Assembly (NCBI GenBank): GCA_025201765.1
Contig: MU623350.1
Span: 372,001-436,000 of the forward strand
Length of the DNA: 64,000 nt
Direction: 5' to 3'
Source of the DNA: Daldinia sp. FL1419
Lineage: Eukaryota > Ascomycota > Sordariomycetes > Xylariales > Hypoxylaceae
Below the pieces are notes generated by a model. That model was not told where the DNA came from. It saw only the letters and a list, made by a program, of their open reading frames with translations, and ran no database searches. Positions 10,510 to 21,289 of this stretch are shown here, piece by piece (within the stretch, counting starts at the first letter, position 1; every line of letters begins with the position of its first letter). The translations under genes were made by a program, and so were the position numbers.

Positions 10510-12143
10510 ATGTCTTATAATTTCGTACCTACAGTGGCCATCTTGGCCTGTATATATATACTCGGTCTTGTCTTCTATCGCCTTTTCTGGAGCCCCTTGG
10601 CACGTATACCCGGCCCTAGGTTGGCTGCTCTAACCTATTGGTACGAATGTTATTATGATGTTTTCCAGCCCGCCCAGTATGTGTTCAAAATCAAAGAGCT
10701 ACACAAGACGTACGGTATGTATAAGTATATTATGGTCTATCTCAGTGACAGCGATAGCTAATGAAGATTTCTTTAATAGGACCTATTATTCGCATCACGC
10801 CGACTGAGGTCTCAATTGCCGATCCGGATTTCGTAGACTATATATATTCCCCTGGATCCGGCCACAAGCGGGATAAGGACTTCCAAAAGGTCAAAGCGCT
10901 AGGAATAAATACCTCAATTGGCGGTGCCGTATCGCATGATCTACATCGTCGACGGCGCGATGCTCTCAACCCCTTCTTTTCTCACCGAGGCGTAGTGAAG
11001 TTTGCCTCTAAGCTGGAGGAAAAGATACAGCAGGTAGAGAATCAATTCCTCCAGGCGGAAAAATCAGCCCGAGTAGTGAATCTTTCGGATATATACTTTG
11101 GCTTTGCTAGCGAGTAAGAAATCACCTCCTTATTACAAGCGTTGTATGGCACCTAATAACAAATACCCAGCGTCGTGAATGAGTACTGCATCGGTCGCAA
11201 CGAAAATCTCGTGGAAGACTTGGCTTTAGCTCACTCTAGACGTGAGAATGTAAGCGGAGTTCTACGAGCTGTTAAATTCAATCTTCAGTTCTCTTGGGTC
11301 CGAGACTTGATGCGTAGACTTCCACCTAGCATTGGTGCTCGAATGACGCCGCCGGGGATTCGTGATATGATACGCTTTCGCATCAGAATCCGTAACGAAA
11401 TACAATCTCTCTTCGACAAGAAACCAGAGAGTGATGGAAGTGGTGGCGTGTCGATTTTCCAAGAGCTACGCGATAGTTCCGCACTCCCAGACTCAGAAAA
11501 GTCGCCTCAACGGCTCGAGGATGAGGCGACTTTATTGGTCATGGCGGGAACTCAATCAACACAATCGTCCTTAACTCTAGCACACTACCATCTCCTAGCC
11601 AACTCTGCTATTATGTCCAAGCTCCGCGATGAGTTGGCGTCGCATCCTTCAAGCACGCTCACCGAACTCGAGCAGCTTCCTTATTTAAATGGTATAATTC
11701 AAGAGGCACACAGACTCTCTTTCGGACTTACGGGGCGGAACGCACGCGTTTCTCCCGACTTGCCAATTACTTATAGCGACAAGACGACAGGACGTACTTT
11801 TATTCTGCCTGCTGGAACTTCTGTCAGTACCTCGACACTCCTCGTTCATGCCAACGAAGAAATATTTCCTAATGCTCTCGTCTTTGATCCCGAGCGATGG
11901 CTAGGACCTGAGGGCGCGACGCGGCGCAAGTACCAATTGGCGTTCTCCAAGGGACCACGCATTTGTATCGGGATGCATCTTGCGAACGCCGAGATGGCCA
12001 TAGCTCTAGCTGCAATGGCGCGTTGGGATATGGATTTATTCGAGACAGATGAACGAGATGTTGCCTTCCTGCACGATTATCATATTGCTACGTCGAAACT
12101 AAATTCGGACGGGGTTAAGGCGAGGATTCTAGGGAAAAACTAG
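10510..12143 (+). CDS. Cytochrome P450 monooxygenase
   Basis: Three exons, 10510-10714, 10780-11113 and 11171-12143, give 503 residues, normal for fungal microsomal P450s. The joins restore KTYG|PIIRITP and FAS(D)|VVNEYCIG. An N-terminal membrane anchor (VAILACIYILGLVFY) is followed by the proline-rich hinge ARIPGPRLAAL. The I-helix oxygen-binding motif is AGTQST (305-310), ExxR is EAHR (358-361), the PERF-like segment is FDPERW, and the heme loop is FSKGPRICIG with C445 as the heme ligand. All catalytic elements are present, so the enzyme should be active. The text resembles the CYP58/CYP65 group of secondary-metabolism P450s, but the substrate cannot be told. It sits a few kb from a UstYa-like gene, and both could act on the same product. 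Confidence 0.95.
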
Positions 12144-13006
12144 AGACGATAATCGTAGAATAAGGGGCACTAGCATCGACTCTTTTTCATAAACTTGTAT
12201 AGGTAACAACTTGAGCAATCAAAGTCTTTCTTTAGTTTGAAGAAGGTCTTGCGTATTAGCAATATCATCTTGGTTAAGTCGGTCCAACTTCCATCCGCTG
12301 TCCATCTTCTGTCGGATTCGTTCTAACGGTCCAATCGCTGAAGAGTATCAGAGTCAGTTCTCTTCACCTTTCTTCCTTTCAGAAGAAAAATGGCCAAGGA
12401 TTCAAAATGTAGCTTCACGCGAAAGGTAAATAGGACCCCAACACCGCCATGGCCAAGACCACACTCGTTTGATATACTAGGCACTTAAGCTATGGAGCCA
12501 AAATAGCGAGCGAGAAAATATATATAAGTACCTAGGTAGGTAGGTAGTAGTTTGACTGCGCCTTACTGGCTACCTACCTAAATGTACGAGCGTCACTATG
12601 CAGGCCTACTAGATATTCGAATCGCAAAATATTGGTATAAGTACTATCTAATGTAAAGAGTGGATCTGAGTTAATCTAGTTGACTCTGAAGGTCAAGGGG
12701 GAAAGTTAGGAAAAATAAATAGGAAATGGTATCCGTTTCTTCGAAATCAGTCGCGAGTCAATTCCTGGTCCCCCTTTACTCAGGTCCAGCCTGCACCAAA
12801 CACCAATTAGCCCAAGCCAATCAACTGGTTGAGACCGTTACTTGAGCCGGTATATTTGGTCAAGGCTTTTCGGAGACTTAAACATTTGATAACTCATCGC
12901 GAAATTCCGGAGACCCAAAACAAAAAAAAGAAGACATAAACACTCTACCACGATTCTTCTATAACGCCGCATCCCTCCTGGGTGATTCCAATAACGTGCA
13001 TGCTCT
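12144..13006. other. Spacer downstream of the P450
   Basis: Contains a TAGG tandem at 12529-12550. A minus-strand reading frame at 12219-12305 (28 residues with an acceptable amino-acid mix) is too short to call. Nothing else found. Confidence 0.35.
12529..12550. repeat. TACCTAGGTA plus TAGG tandem
   Basis: Palindrome extended by three TAGG units, downstream of the P450 gene. Confidence 0.75.
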
Positions 13007-13261
13007 TCAATAGAATTGCTTGTAGAGTTGGGTAAAATCATCCTATCACTCATTAGAATCGACTAATATCGCTGTTTCTCATACATCCCATACCTCAGTC
13101 AACGTACTATTACCGTACACCTTATAGGTGCTGTGTCGCATTTCGATGCGATAACCCCCACGACCAAAGATGGTTTTGAGCTCCCCTGAGAGGCGAGCGG
13201 GATCAATGTTCCGAGCAGATATAACGAAAAGACGCTGCATCGGGATCGTAGTAGCGGCCAT
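13007..13261 (-). CDS. 67-residue conserved-looking small protein
   Basis: Two exons on the minus strand: 13261-13094 (56 codons) and 13042-13007 (11 codons plus TGA). The 51-base intron has donor GAG|GTATGG, branch TTCTAATGA and acceptor TGATAG, phase 0. The product is basic and compact, with QRLFVISARNID near the start, then GRGGYRIEMRHSTYKVYG and the end LTEDDFTQLYKQFY. It has no signal peptide or membrane helix. The good intron signals and non-random composition argue for a real gene. I do not recognise the family. If the intron were not removed, the frame would end four codons after the donor. Confidence 0.55.
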
Positions 13262-14343
13262 TGTAGCTGTTCGTGTAGAGATTCTTGGTTTTTAGTAGTA
13301 GCTAATAACGTGTGAAGGTTTGATGATGATAACTCGTCAATCGCGCAAGACTTGGTGGTGATGGTCATGATAAAGTCAGTATACCCAGATGCCGGCTGAC
13401 AATTTCTAAAAGGAAGACTGACTCCAAGCACTAAGTTTAGGGCTGATGGCCTCAGCCACTGCCATATATTTTGGTTACATCGGTTTGGAGGACGTCCTCC
13501 AATGGAAAAAGGGTCTATACACCTCTTCTTCGGAGATCAGGGGGCTGAGTGAGGAATTCGTGCGTGTAAGCTGTAAGGCTTTGCGACAGGCAAACAACAG
13601 GTAAATCTCAGATGAGACAAAATCGGCTCACCGATGGAGAGTATCTGTACCCCCCCCCCCCCCCCTAAGGCTTACCCCGAAAATAGAGGTTAAAGAGCAT
13701 GGGGATTTCAGCCTTGCTTATTAGTGGAGGCTTAGACATAAGCATACATCTTCGTAACCCCGTTTTCCTGAAGCCAATTAGTATATAAGACCAAGCCGTG
13801 ACCTTATTCAGAGGTACAGCAATGCCTTAGGCTCACAACTTTCTAGCCAACGGTCACACAAAAACTAACATGGGAAGGCAGCCGTATGAAAGTGAAGATA
13901 TTCAACGCGGTGAAGCTGTATTAATCTGCCCCCTGTGCTATTGTATGGACGTGCCTAATTCGTTAATTATAGGTTGCTGTTAATCCGGATGAGATAACTC
14001 AATTCGTTAGAATATTACTTCTCATATAATATAAGCATAGGCTAATGTCTAGTAGATACGCCAGTGCGAGTCGGAACGAAAGCCCCTATGCGAGAGTGCT
14101 TTTATTGTGCCCAGTGTCATTATTGGCCCTGCTAGCAACAATGGAGATAACCAAGATGCTATATCTGATGCATCTGGTCCATCTGGGCCTGTTCATTCGT
14201 ATCCTAGCACTATTGACGATAGAGGTAACAGCGAGAGACTGCGAGATAGCAAACGCGAAGATCCTTGCTATCCAGAGGTACTAGAACCACAGGAACGCTC
14301 TGTCGCGGGAACCGGTAGCTGGTCAGATATAAACGAACCGGAC
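13262..14343. other. Spacer upstream of the kinase gene
   Basis: Holds a run of 16 C at 13650-13665. The kinase reading frame is open back to about 14050 with protein-like composition but no ATG. An upstream exon is conceivable: ATG 13870, a join near 13922/13971 and a second join near 14005/14049. It would extend the kinase N-terminus by about 125 residues. I do not assert it. Confidence 0.35.
13650..13665. repeat. Poly(C) run, 16 bases
   Basis: Homopolymer of 16 C in the spacer between the 67-residue gene and the kinase. Likely length-variable between strains. Confidence 0.9.
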
Positions 14344-16482
14344 ATGGCAAAACAACTGCGGGATGCTATGATCGAGTCTGCAGATGGCAAGAAATTTCTA
14401 CCTTTGGATAAACTGGATATGATTGTCACAGAGAATGCGATACAAGACGAGCTTTCTCGTCATCATATAGAGCTTCCTGCGCAGCCAATCTACGAGAGAC
14501 GCGAAATCGTTGAGAACGACAGGACGCAATATACGTCATACCAGAAGATCTTTGCAATTTTAGTTCTTATGGGAGAAGTTCATTTTATCTCCGACTTTTT
14601 ACATGAAAGGGTAGGGGATTGGGATTTGCCTCTGAGGTCGTGGGATACTCGCCAAAGCACCTTTCTTGTTGCGCGACACAAGGAAGGGGATCCTGGGCCA
14701 TTATACCGACTTCAAACTGCTAATAATTGGTCGGCAAGTCAAATTGACTTTTTTCAAAGCCAACAGTGGATTCTATGCGCCCCCTTTTTCTCAAGAGCTG
14801 AACATCTAGGGGAAAAAGTCCACTTGTACCAGCTCAGTCCCCATGATGTCCTCCCTTTTATCAAGCCGGGAACAGACGACCAAGGAAATCCCGCATATCT
14901 AAACCACGGCTTCTTTTCTACCGTTCGACGTGTAAAGATTCATCCGGCACATCATAACTTCCCAGTCCATAAAGTAAGTCTTTAAGACCCAAGCTTTTGA
15001 TTATCTTATTAGGTAACAGAAGGGGTGTTGGGAATGAATCAGGCTAATATCTTTACAGGATAACCCGGGTGCGGATTTCGCCGTCAAGGAGATGGTTAGG
15101 GTATGGGATGTAAATGAGGAGCAGAATGGTCCGAAGGATTACAGAAGGAGCTTCGACCAAGAAGTCCAAGCACTGAAGCGATTCTGCCAAAGGAACGAGC
15201 GATACATCGTGAAGTTATGTATGTCCTGTTCACATTTTCATTACGCTCGTTCCGGCATGTCTTATCATCCTATATTTTCTTTTCGAGGTGTTAGGTAACT
15301 GCTCCTCACAACTCATGGAACCTTTTTATAATTAACTATATTTCAGCGATGGGGGCTAACAGACGTCGCTCAAGTGGCTACTTACGAGATTAACGGCAAA
15401 TATTATCTCCTTTTCCCAGCCGCAGACGGTAACCTTATGAACCACTGGGAAGAAAACCCAGAGCCTGGCAGAATACCAGCTTTGTGGCTTTTGCAGGAAT
15501 GTCTAGGAATCGCACAAGGTTTAGCAAAGATCCATAAATACACCTATACGCCGCCAGATATGGATAAAGCTTCAACGATCGAGCCTCACCATATACCAAA
15601 CTATGGTATACACGGAGACATAAAACCACAAAATATTCTCTGGTTCAAGAAACTCCCGGGTCACCTTACGGACGACTTTTGTCCCATAGACAATGTATCC
15701 AAAGAAGTCGATCCGTACGGTTTTGGATATTTGCAGATCTCTGATTTTGGCACGGTCAAGTTCCATCGGTATATGACGAGGAAGAGGAACGACATAATGG
15801 TCAAAGGCAACACCTACCGGGCGCCTGAAACCGACCTCTTAGGAAATTGGGGATCTCCGGCAATCGACATCTGGGCGTTTGGTTGCCTCTATCTAGACAT
15901 GATCACATGGTATCTTCGAGGTGGTATTAGCGTATGCGACGACTTCCCCGCTGCTCGTCAAGCAGACGAGCCTAACACAATTGAAGGCTTCGAGGGAGAC
16001 GACAAGTTCTATATTAAAACGGGCCAGCTATTTACGAGAGGACAATTTTGTATTGTGAAGCCGAGGGTTTCAGAGGTAAGCAAATTCCTTTCCCTCGTTT
16101 AACCCCTATTCAAACAAGCAGTACGAAAAAGACCGCCTAGCTTACACATACACAGTGGATAATGAGTCTCCGAAGAGAGCCGCGATGTTCCCAATTGATA
16201 CATGATTTCCTAGACCTCATTGAAATGCGTATGTTAAGCATAGACCCGGAGGAGAGACCCAAGTGTTCCGATGTGGTCAGTACGTTAAAACAAATGCGAA
16301 AAAGGTGCTTCGAAAATGAGGGATATTACACCACCGGAAGGCCTCATACGTGGATGCATTTAAGGTCCAACCTCACACTCGTTAAAGCCAAGGTGAGACA
16401 GGCTGCGCAATTCATTGACTCCCACGGCCAAATAGTCTCACTAGCTCTCCTTGGAGTTATCTTAGCTGGGTTGGCTTTGTAA
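14344..16482 (+). CDS. Protein kinase with C-terminal membrane anchor
   Basis: Four exons, 14344-14973, 15059-15218, 15375-16075 and 16156-16482, give 605 residues from the first in-frame ATG. The frame is open further upstream, so the N-terminus may be longer. The N-terminal ~200 residues match the type that precedes many Pezizomycotina-expanded kinases (KFLPLDKLDMIV). Kinase elements: lysine K220 in FAVKEM, catalytic loop HGDIKPQN (343-350; HGD instead of HRD), DFG at 387-389, APE at 413-415 and IDIWAFGCLYLDM. The substrate-lobe end RCSQLIHDFLDLIEMRML only reads after the acceptor at 16155. The last ~18 residues (IVSLALLGVILAGLAL) form a membrane helix at the very end, as in tail-anchored proteins. 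Target unknown. It lies in the accessory block next to a CorA-like gene. Confidence 0.88.
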
Positions 16483-16817
16483 TGATATTTATTAGATATA
16501 CGAAACGAGGGATTTCATCAGCGGCGATGCGATTCATGACTTCCAGCTTAAAATACCCAAATTTCCAAATCAAGACTTATATATAGTTGAGAGCAAGTGA
16601 TCAGTCTTGGCTCATGTAGTGCTTTTTAGCTTGTGTTTTGATCCATTCATATTGAGCCTAACACCCGAGTTAGAATAGAAAGGCTATCGGGCGCATGCTT
16701 AGAATAATATCTGACAGTGCTCAGCCCAGGTTCTGGAACCCAGACTTGATATACTCCATGCCCAGTAGTCTATATTAGATCCAGTTAGTGCTTGTGCCTC
16801 GGGCTAACGCGGAACGT
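16483..16817. other. Convergent spacer
   Basis: 3' flanks of the kinase and of the small minus-strand gene. Nothing recognised. Confidence 0.4.
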
Positions 16818-17238
16818 CTATGACTTCCAAGGCGTACTAACCGGGTCCGAAAACTGTCTGCCGCTGAGGATTTGCCTCAATGCCGCTTTCAATTTATCCT
16901 TGTCGACGTAGTCGATGTTGAAATTGTGGTAAGGCATGTTGTACCCCGGATTATAGACCACACAAGAATCGTAGATATAGATGACATCAGATCTTCCAAT
17001 CCAAAGGTTCCAAATAATTCTATTTATCTATCGCTTACCCCTAACCGTAGGAGCTTTTACCTGAGTGACGGCTTACTCCAAGTACTCCGCGGGGAGCCTC
17101 ATCACCTCCAACATGTGATCCGATGAACCCGTGGCGGCAGGTAGCCTGCTTCAAATCCCGAAATGTAGGGGTAACACCAACCACTAATGTCCTTTCATTT
17201 CTGGGAATTCGGGGATGTAAGTTATACCAGCCCACCAT
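16818..17238 (-). CDS. Short hypothetical gene or remnant, 123 residues
   Basis: Minus strand. Exon 2 (17027-16818, 69 codons plus TAG) has strikingly protein-like text: VIYIYDSCVVYNPGYNMP, then YHNFNIDYVDKDKLKAALRQ. Exon 1 (17238-17077, 54 codons, phase 0) is less certain and joins through a 49-base intron with donor GTAAGC and acceptor GCGATAG. I do not recognise the family. The length and single-domain look may mean it is a fragment of a larger gene whose other parts have decayed. It lies between the kinase and the CorA-like gene, read in the opposite direction to both. Confidence 0.4.
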
Positions 17239-17619
17239 AGCCTCCTATAACTATGAGACATTATGATAAGCAGTGCATCTCATGCATACCTACCTACCTA
17301 GGTATCTAGGTTAGGTAGGCAATCAAGTAATTAACAGCACGGCCTTAAGACGGCATAATCCTGATGACCCCACCAGCTAGGCGTCCCGTACGGCGGACTC
17401 GACCGGCCGGAGCTGCAATTTTAGAAAATGAAATTCTGACTAGGACTCACGCCACAATGATTGATATCATGTAGGCACTAGGTAGTTAAGAAGTAGTCAT
17501 TACATATAATATACCTAAGGATCATATGCACAGTAAAGTTCGACAATCCGCATAAGCCCATTCGTCACGAACCCCTCCCCCCTTTTTTTCTTTTTTTACC
17601 TGACTCCCGGGCCTTAACC
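17239..17619. other. Divergent spacer
   Basis: Contains a long TACC/TAGG tandem-palindrome block at 17287-17320. No gene seen. Confidence 0.4.
17287..17320. repeat. TACC/TAGG palindromic block
   Basis: Three TACC units, the palindrome, then TAGG units on the other side, so the block can fold on itself. Confidence 0.75.
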
Positions 17620-19261
17620 ATGGATTGGGCCCGACAACGATGGATGCTATCAGAAGGTGATCTAAGCAATTTCGAATACTCAAACCGCCGGTGTAGGGCC
17701 ATACAGTTGTGTTACAACGACCAAGTGAGCTTTTAATGAAACGTTCGAAAAAAGGTAGCCCCCCCTAAATATTTGACATTCATATTAGAGGCAGAGACAT
17801 GTCCAATATTGGGATCTGTCGTCGGACTTAGAATGGCAAGGTTGGTTTGCAAAGGTAAGATCTCATCCCAAGCATTTGCACGAGGAATTCGTTGATAAAA
17901 CCACAGGAGAAGTTCATGCCCAAGAGTTCTTCCGATTGTACTACGTCCATCATGTAGGGTCCCCCCATAATAATAATAATAATACAATGCATAGGTACTT
18001 AGGTAGGTAGATATCTAATATTCCACGAAGACTAGGAAGCCGAAAAGAAGAAAGCGACTGTGGATTAAGCCACCTGCCCTTCTCTAGGCTAGTATTCGAA
18101 CGCATCCTGGGTCGATTCTTCGTCCACGATTCAATAGCTAGGACAATTTTTCGCAATTATGCAGCAACGTTTTCACGGACATATCTACCCATTGAGAAAT
18201 CCCAAGGAACCGCATTAGGTGAAAGACCATGTAAACATACACATAAGCTCTTGGAATGCTGATAAATTCGCAGTATATAACTGTCGCTCGTCGGCCCATT
18301 GGCAAGATGACCTAGCATTGTCCGTAACATACTTTCCGGATACCAGGCGTACCTACGCTGTGTTCTACGGCTGCAATTCCCATTCTGCGGGTAAAACAAT
18401 CATGGAAAGAATCTCCAATCGATTTGTTAGAAGCTCCGAAGACTCGTTCTGCCACCCGATGCTTTCGGTGGGCATATTTGCTGAAATCGAGAGGCTTCGA
18501 ATGCGCGAGCTTGTTTTATCCAGGAAGACCGCCCTGCAAGATACTATTGATGGGCTTCAGGCTCACGGCTATGGGGTGCTTACGAACTCAAAGTCTCACG
18601 TCGATCCTTGGCTGAACGTATACGCGATCAGAAATGGCCTTGAATGTTGGATAGGGGTTTTAGCTAGTATGATTGCACATATCGACGAATTAAGTCGAGC
18701 ATACGACCAGATCAACGACGGAGGCAGCTTCTACAACACCGGCCGAAGGATCAAAGACCGCCTGAGCGAGATTCACGCCGAATACTTGGATTTAATAAGA
18801 GAATGTAATATGATTATCGACGGGATGACTCTGGCGACCAATCTAGTTCGTCCCCCATCCTAGTATAGCCATACAACCAACACTAATATACTACCAGGCG
18901 CTCGCAAGAGACAACATGAACGAAAGTAAACAGATGAAGTCAATTGCTGTTGTGACTATGATTTTCCTCCCTGGTACTTTCGTCGCGGTAAGTGACTACC
19001 TACCTCCTTTTCCTTACCCCTCAATCGCCGTAACCCTTCTTACCAGGTATTTAGACGTTATTCTCCATGTCAATTTTCGACCTTAGTTCGAGATACGCCT
19101 GGCTATATCCGTGTGTTACGATTCCCCTGACCGTTGTGATCGTTGGTATATATATTTTCGTCGTGGTCCGCCCGCAGAGGAGAGCAGCGCCAAGGTCTCC
19201 GGATTTCGACGGCGAATGCCAAGAAAAGGGGAAATCTAGAAAATCACTTTGCTGGGTTTAA
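17620..19261 (+). CDS. CorA-like membrane protein
   Basis: Seven exons: 17620-17724, 17789-17854, 17907-17953, 18031-18218, 18274-18845, 18898-18987 and 19055-19261. They give 424 residues and all phases agree. The family is the large fungal CorA-like (Mg2+ transporter-like) group. Marks are SRLVFERILGRFFVHDS with an Asn/Arg-rich follow-up, LVYNCRSSAHWQDDLALSV, an extended coiled-coil region, MNESKQMKSIAVVTMIFLPG (first membrane helix), TLFSMSIFD in place of the classic loop, and a second helix at the C-terminal side. The GMN motif of true CorA channels is absent, so ion transport is doubtful. The joins at 18218/18274 and 18987/19055 are strong. The first three exons are less sure. Without splicing the gene looks broken by stops, but it is probably intact. 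Confidence 0.8.
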
Positions 19262-19628
19262 ACGAATCATTTCCCTAGGTTGGCCTCCTTTTACCTTCGT
19301 TTTCCGTAGCAGATCATACATCCGAATAACGTAAACCACTTTATCGTTATATTCGCTCTACCTTTGGGGCTAAGCAAGTCGTAAGAAATCTCATTATCTC
19401 GTAGAACGGCTTGCGTTTATTCAAATATTTTGGACTCATATATCCCCCGCTACGGTATTTTAGGTAAATACCTTCCCTGGTACGACTTTTGGCGTAAATA
19501 ACAGGTCTTTTACCCTTTTCTTGGAACCATTTACATAGTATATTAGGAAGCACATGTAGCTACCTACCTACCTACCTACCTAGGCAACACTGATACACAT
19601 AAACGCCCTTGGAAATTGAATGATGATA
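19262..19628. other. Convergent spacer
   Basis: 3' flanks of two converging genes, with the tandem TACC block 19561-19583. No gene seen. Confidence 0.4.
19561..19583. repeat. TACC tandem, five units and TAGG
   Basis: Perfect TACC tandem ending in CCTAGG, between two converging genes. Confidence 0.8.
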
Positions 19629-20911
19629 TCAATTTTTACCCCGTATATTATGCAAGTCTCTGGCGCACACCCTTTGTATGTACGAACCTCGGTCGTAATT
19701 CTCACCAAGGTATGCATCAAATAAGTCCATCGCTGTCCTCCACCAGTCTCTATCGCAGGATTCCTCGAGGAGTGTTGCGGCTTGGGCTCTACAACAAATG
19801 AACAGTGTAAGCAATGGCCGTGGGAAAATTTGTGATGCATTATCCGGGTTGCATGCGCGAGCACGGAGCCGCGAAAAAGAAGTATAGATTTCGTCGGGTG
19901 ACATATTGGGCTCCGGCAGTGGAAGGGGTCCCCCGAAATATCTCTCCAACTCGTCCCGGGCCTGTTGACCTTTGTCGAGCTGTATACAGGCGTATATTAT
20001 TTCGAAGGCGAGCTGTGCGGTTACGGGAGTAAGGTCTAAGCATGGATCCAAGTTGAAATCTTCGCATTGAAAGCGTATATGATCAGCTAAGGCTTGTTCG
20101 TCGGAGAGGTCGAGAGAAGTAGGCTTTGAACCTCGTTCGCGAATATATAGAATAATCTGAATGCATAAGGGATTAATAAAATAAAACAAGAGAAGAGAAG
20201 AGAAGAGAAGAAGGGCATGATTTTTACCTTGGGAATGAGGAAGATTGATTTAGCATCGGAAAGCTGGTCAGCTTGCCAAGTTGAAGGCAGCTCATCAGTT
20301 TCCCAAGCAGCCTCCGCATTGTGACCAATAAACAACTTAGGATGCCTCGTCGTGCCGTTCGACAGACTCCATGAAGTCATTTTGTAATGCATAATCCACA
20401 GATACTTAACGGATACAGGGAATGAAATCTTTTTACCATGCAAAAGACGTAAAGCACCGACAAAGTGGTCTTCCCATGAGGTGATCGTGTTAAAGTCGTA
20501 GGCGTGGCTCGGTAAAGACACAATATTATTCAAAATTCTGCCTAATTCGTAGTAGTTAACTCGGGAGTCGTGATAAGGGCAGCAGAGTTCGATACTGTGC
20601 TCAGAGTCGATGTGTCTGACAATATGGAACGTATTGTAAAGCCGTGCGTTGAGAATTATGAACAATGTTAAGTTGCAGGTATATAATTGATCGCAACTGT
20701 ATGAAGCTGAAGAAGTTTTAAACTGTCTTCCATCTCCGTTAGGATATCTTCGTTTGATCTTGTCTTTAGACCGAGCAGAGTCGAGGCTTTCAGAAGGCCT
20801 ATGCTTCTTAGTGGTGACATATCTCCATAGAGGACTATGCGAAGCGATGTCTGAAATGACGTCTTCTTCTTCCGCCGGTCGTTTCCTTTTATTTGAGATA
20901 CTACAAGACAT
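19629..20911 (-). CDS. Hypothetical protein, 403 residues
   Basis: Two exons on the minus strand, 20911-20228 and 20156-19629. The 71-base intron (GTAAAA...TTCAG, phase 0) contains an AGAAG tandem. The N-terminus is basic and disordered (SNKRKRPAEEED), like a nuclear localisation signal. A mixed globular part has YYELGRILNNIVSLPSHAYD and TSWEDHFVGALRLLHGKK. The second exon continues with a helical region (LTPVTAQLAFEIIYACIQL) and CDRDWWRTAMDLFDAY. ATG 20911 is preferred over 21025 because the extra 38 residues look like untranslated sequence. Family not recognised. A nuclear protein is a reasonable inference from the basic N-terminus only. Confidence 0.7.
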
Positions 20912-21289
20912 TGTGCGAGTGATATTTGTACGACTTGGTATTGTGTGTAAATAATCGAGAGGTAGATATCGAAAAATGAAGCACAGAGAGATGCTATTTG
21001 GAAGGTAAAATCTGAAAGTGGACACCCACAGTGTCTAGTCTTCGTATCTGCTATCTACCCTATTAAATGCCACTGCTCTAAGGACTGATTTGCGACTCTT
21101 ATAATTAGGTACAGTACCTAGCATGTTCGATTATGCTACTTACCTAGGTACCTCCCACCTAGTAAGCATGTGTAGCCTAGACATGTTGATGCCTAAATAA
21201 CGGTTGCTATGGGATCCATAAGTGAGTATTTGCTACAATTAATGGCAAGATATCGAGTTCTAAATTTGGCTGTCTCCATCTGCAGACAT
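20912..21289. other. Spacer
   Basis: Promoter side of the 403-residue gene and 3' side of the F-box gene. Contains a TACCTAGGTACC palindromic block at 21138-21162. No gene seen. Confidence 0.4.

Noticed and set aside
12219..12305. 28-residue minus-strand frame with good composition
   Set aside because: Too short, with no splice partner found upstream.
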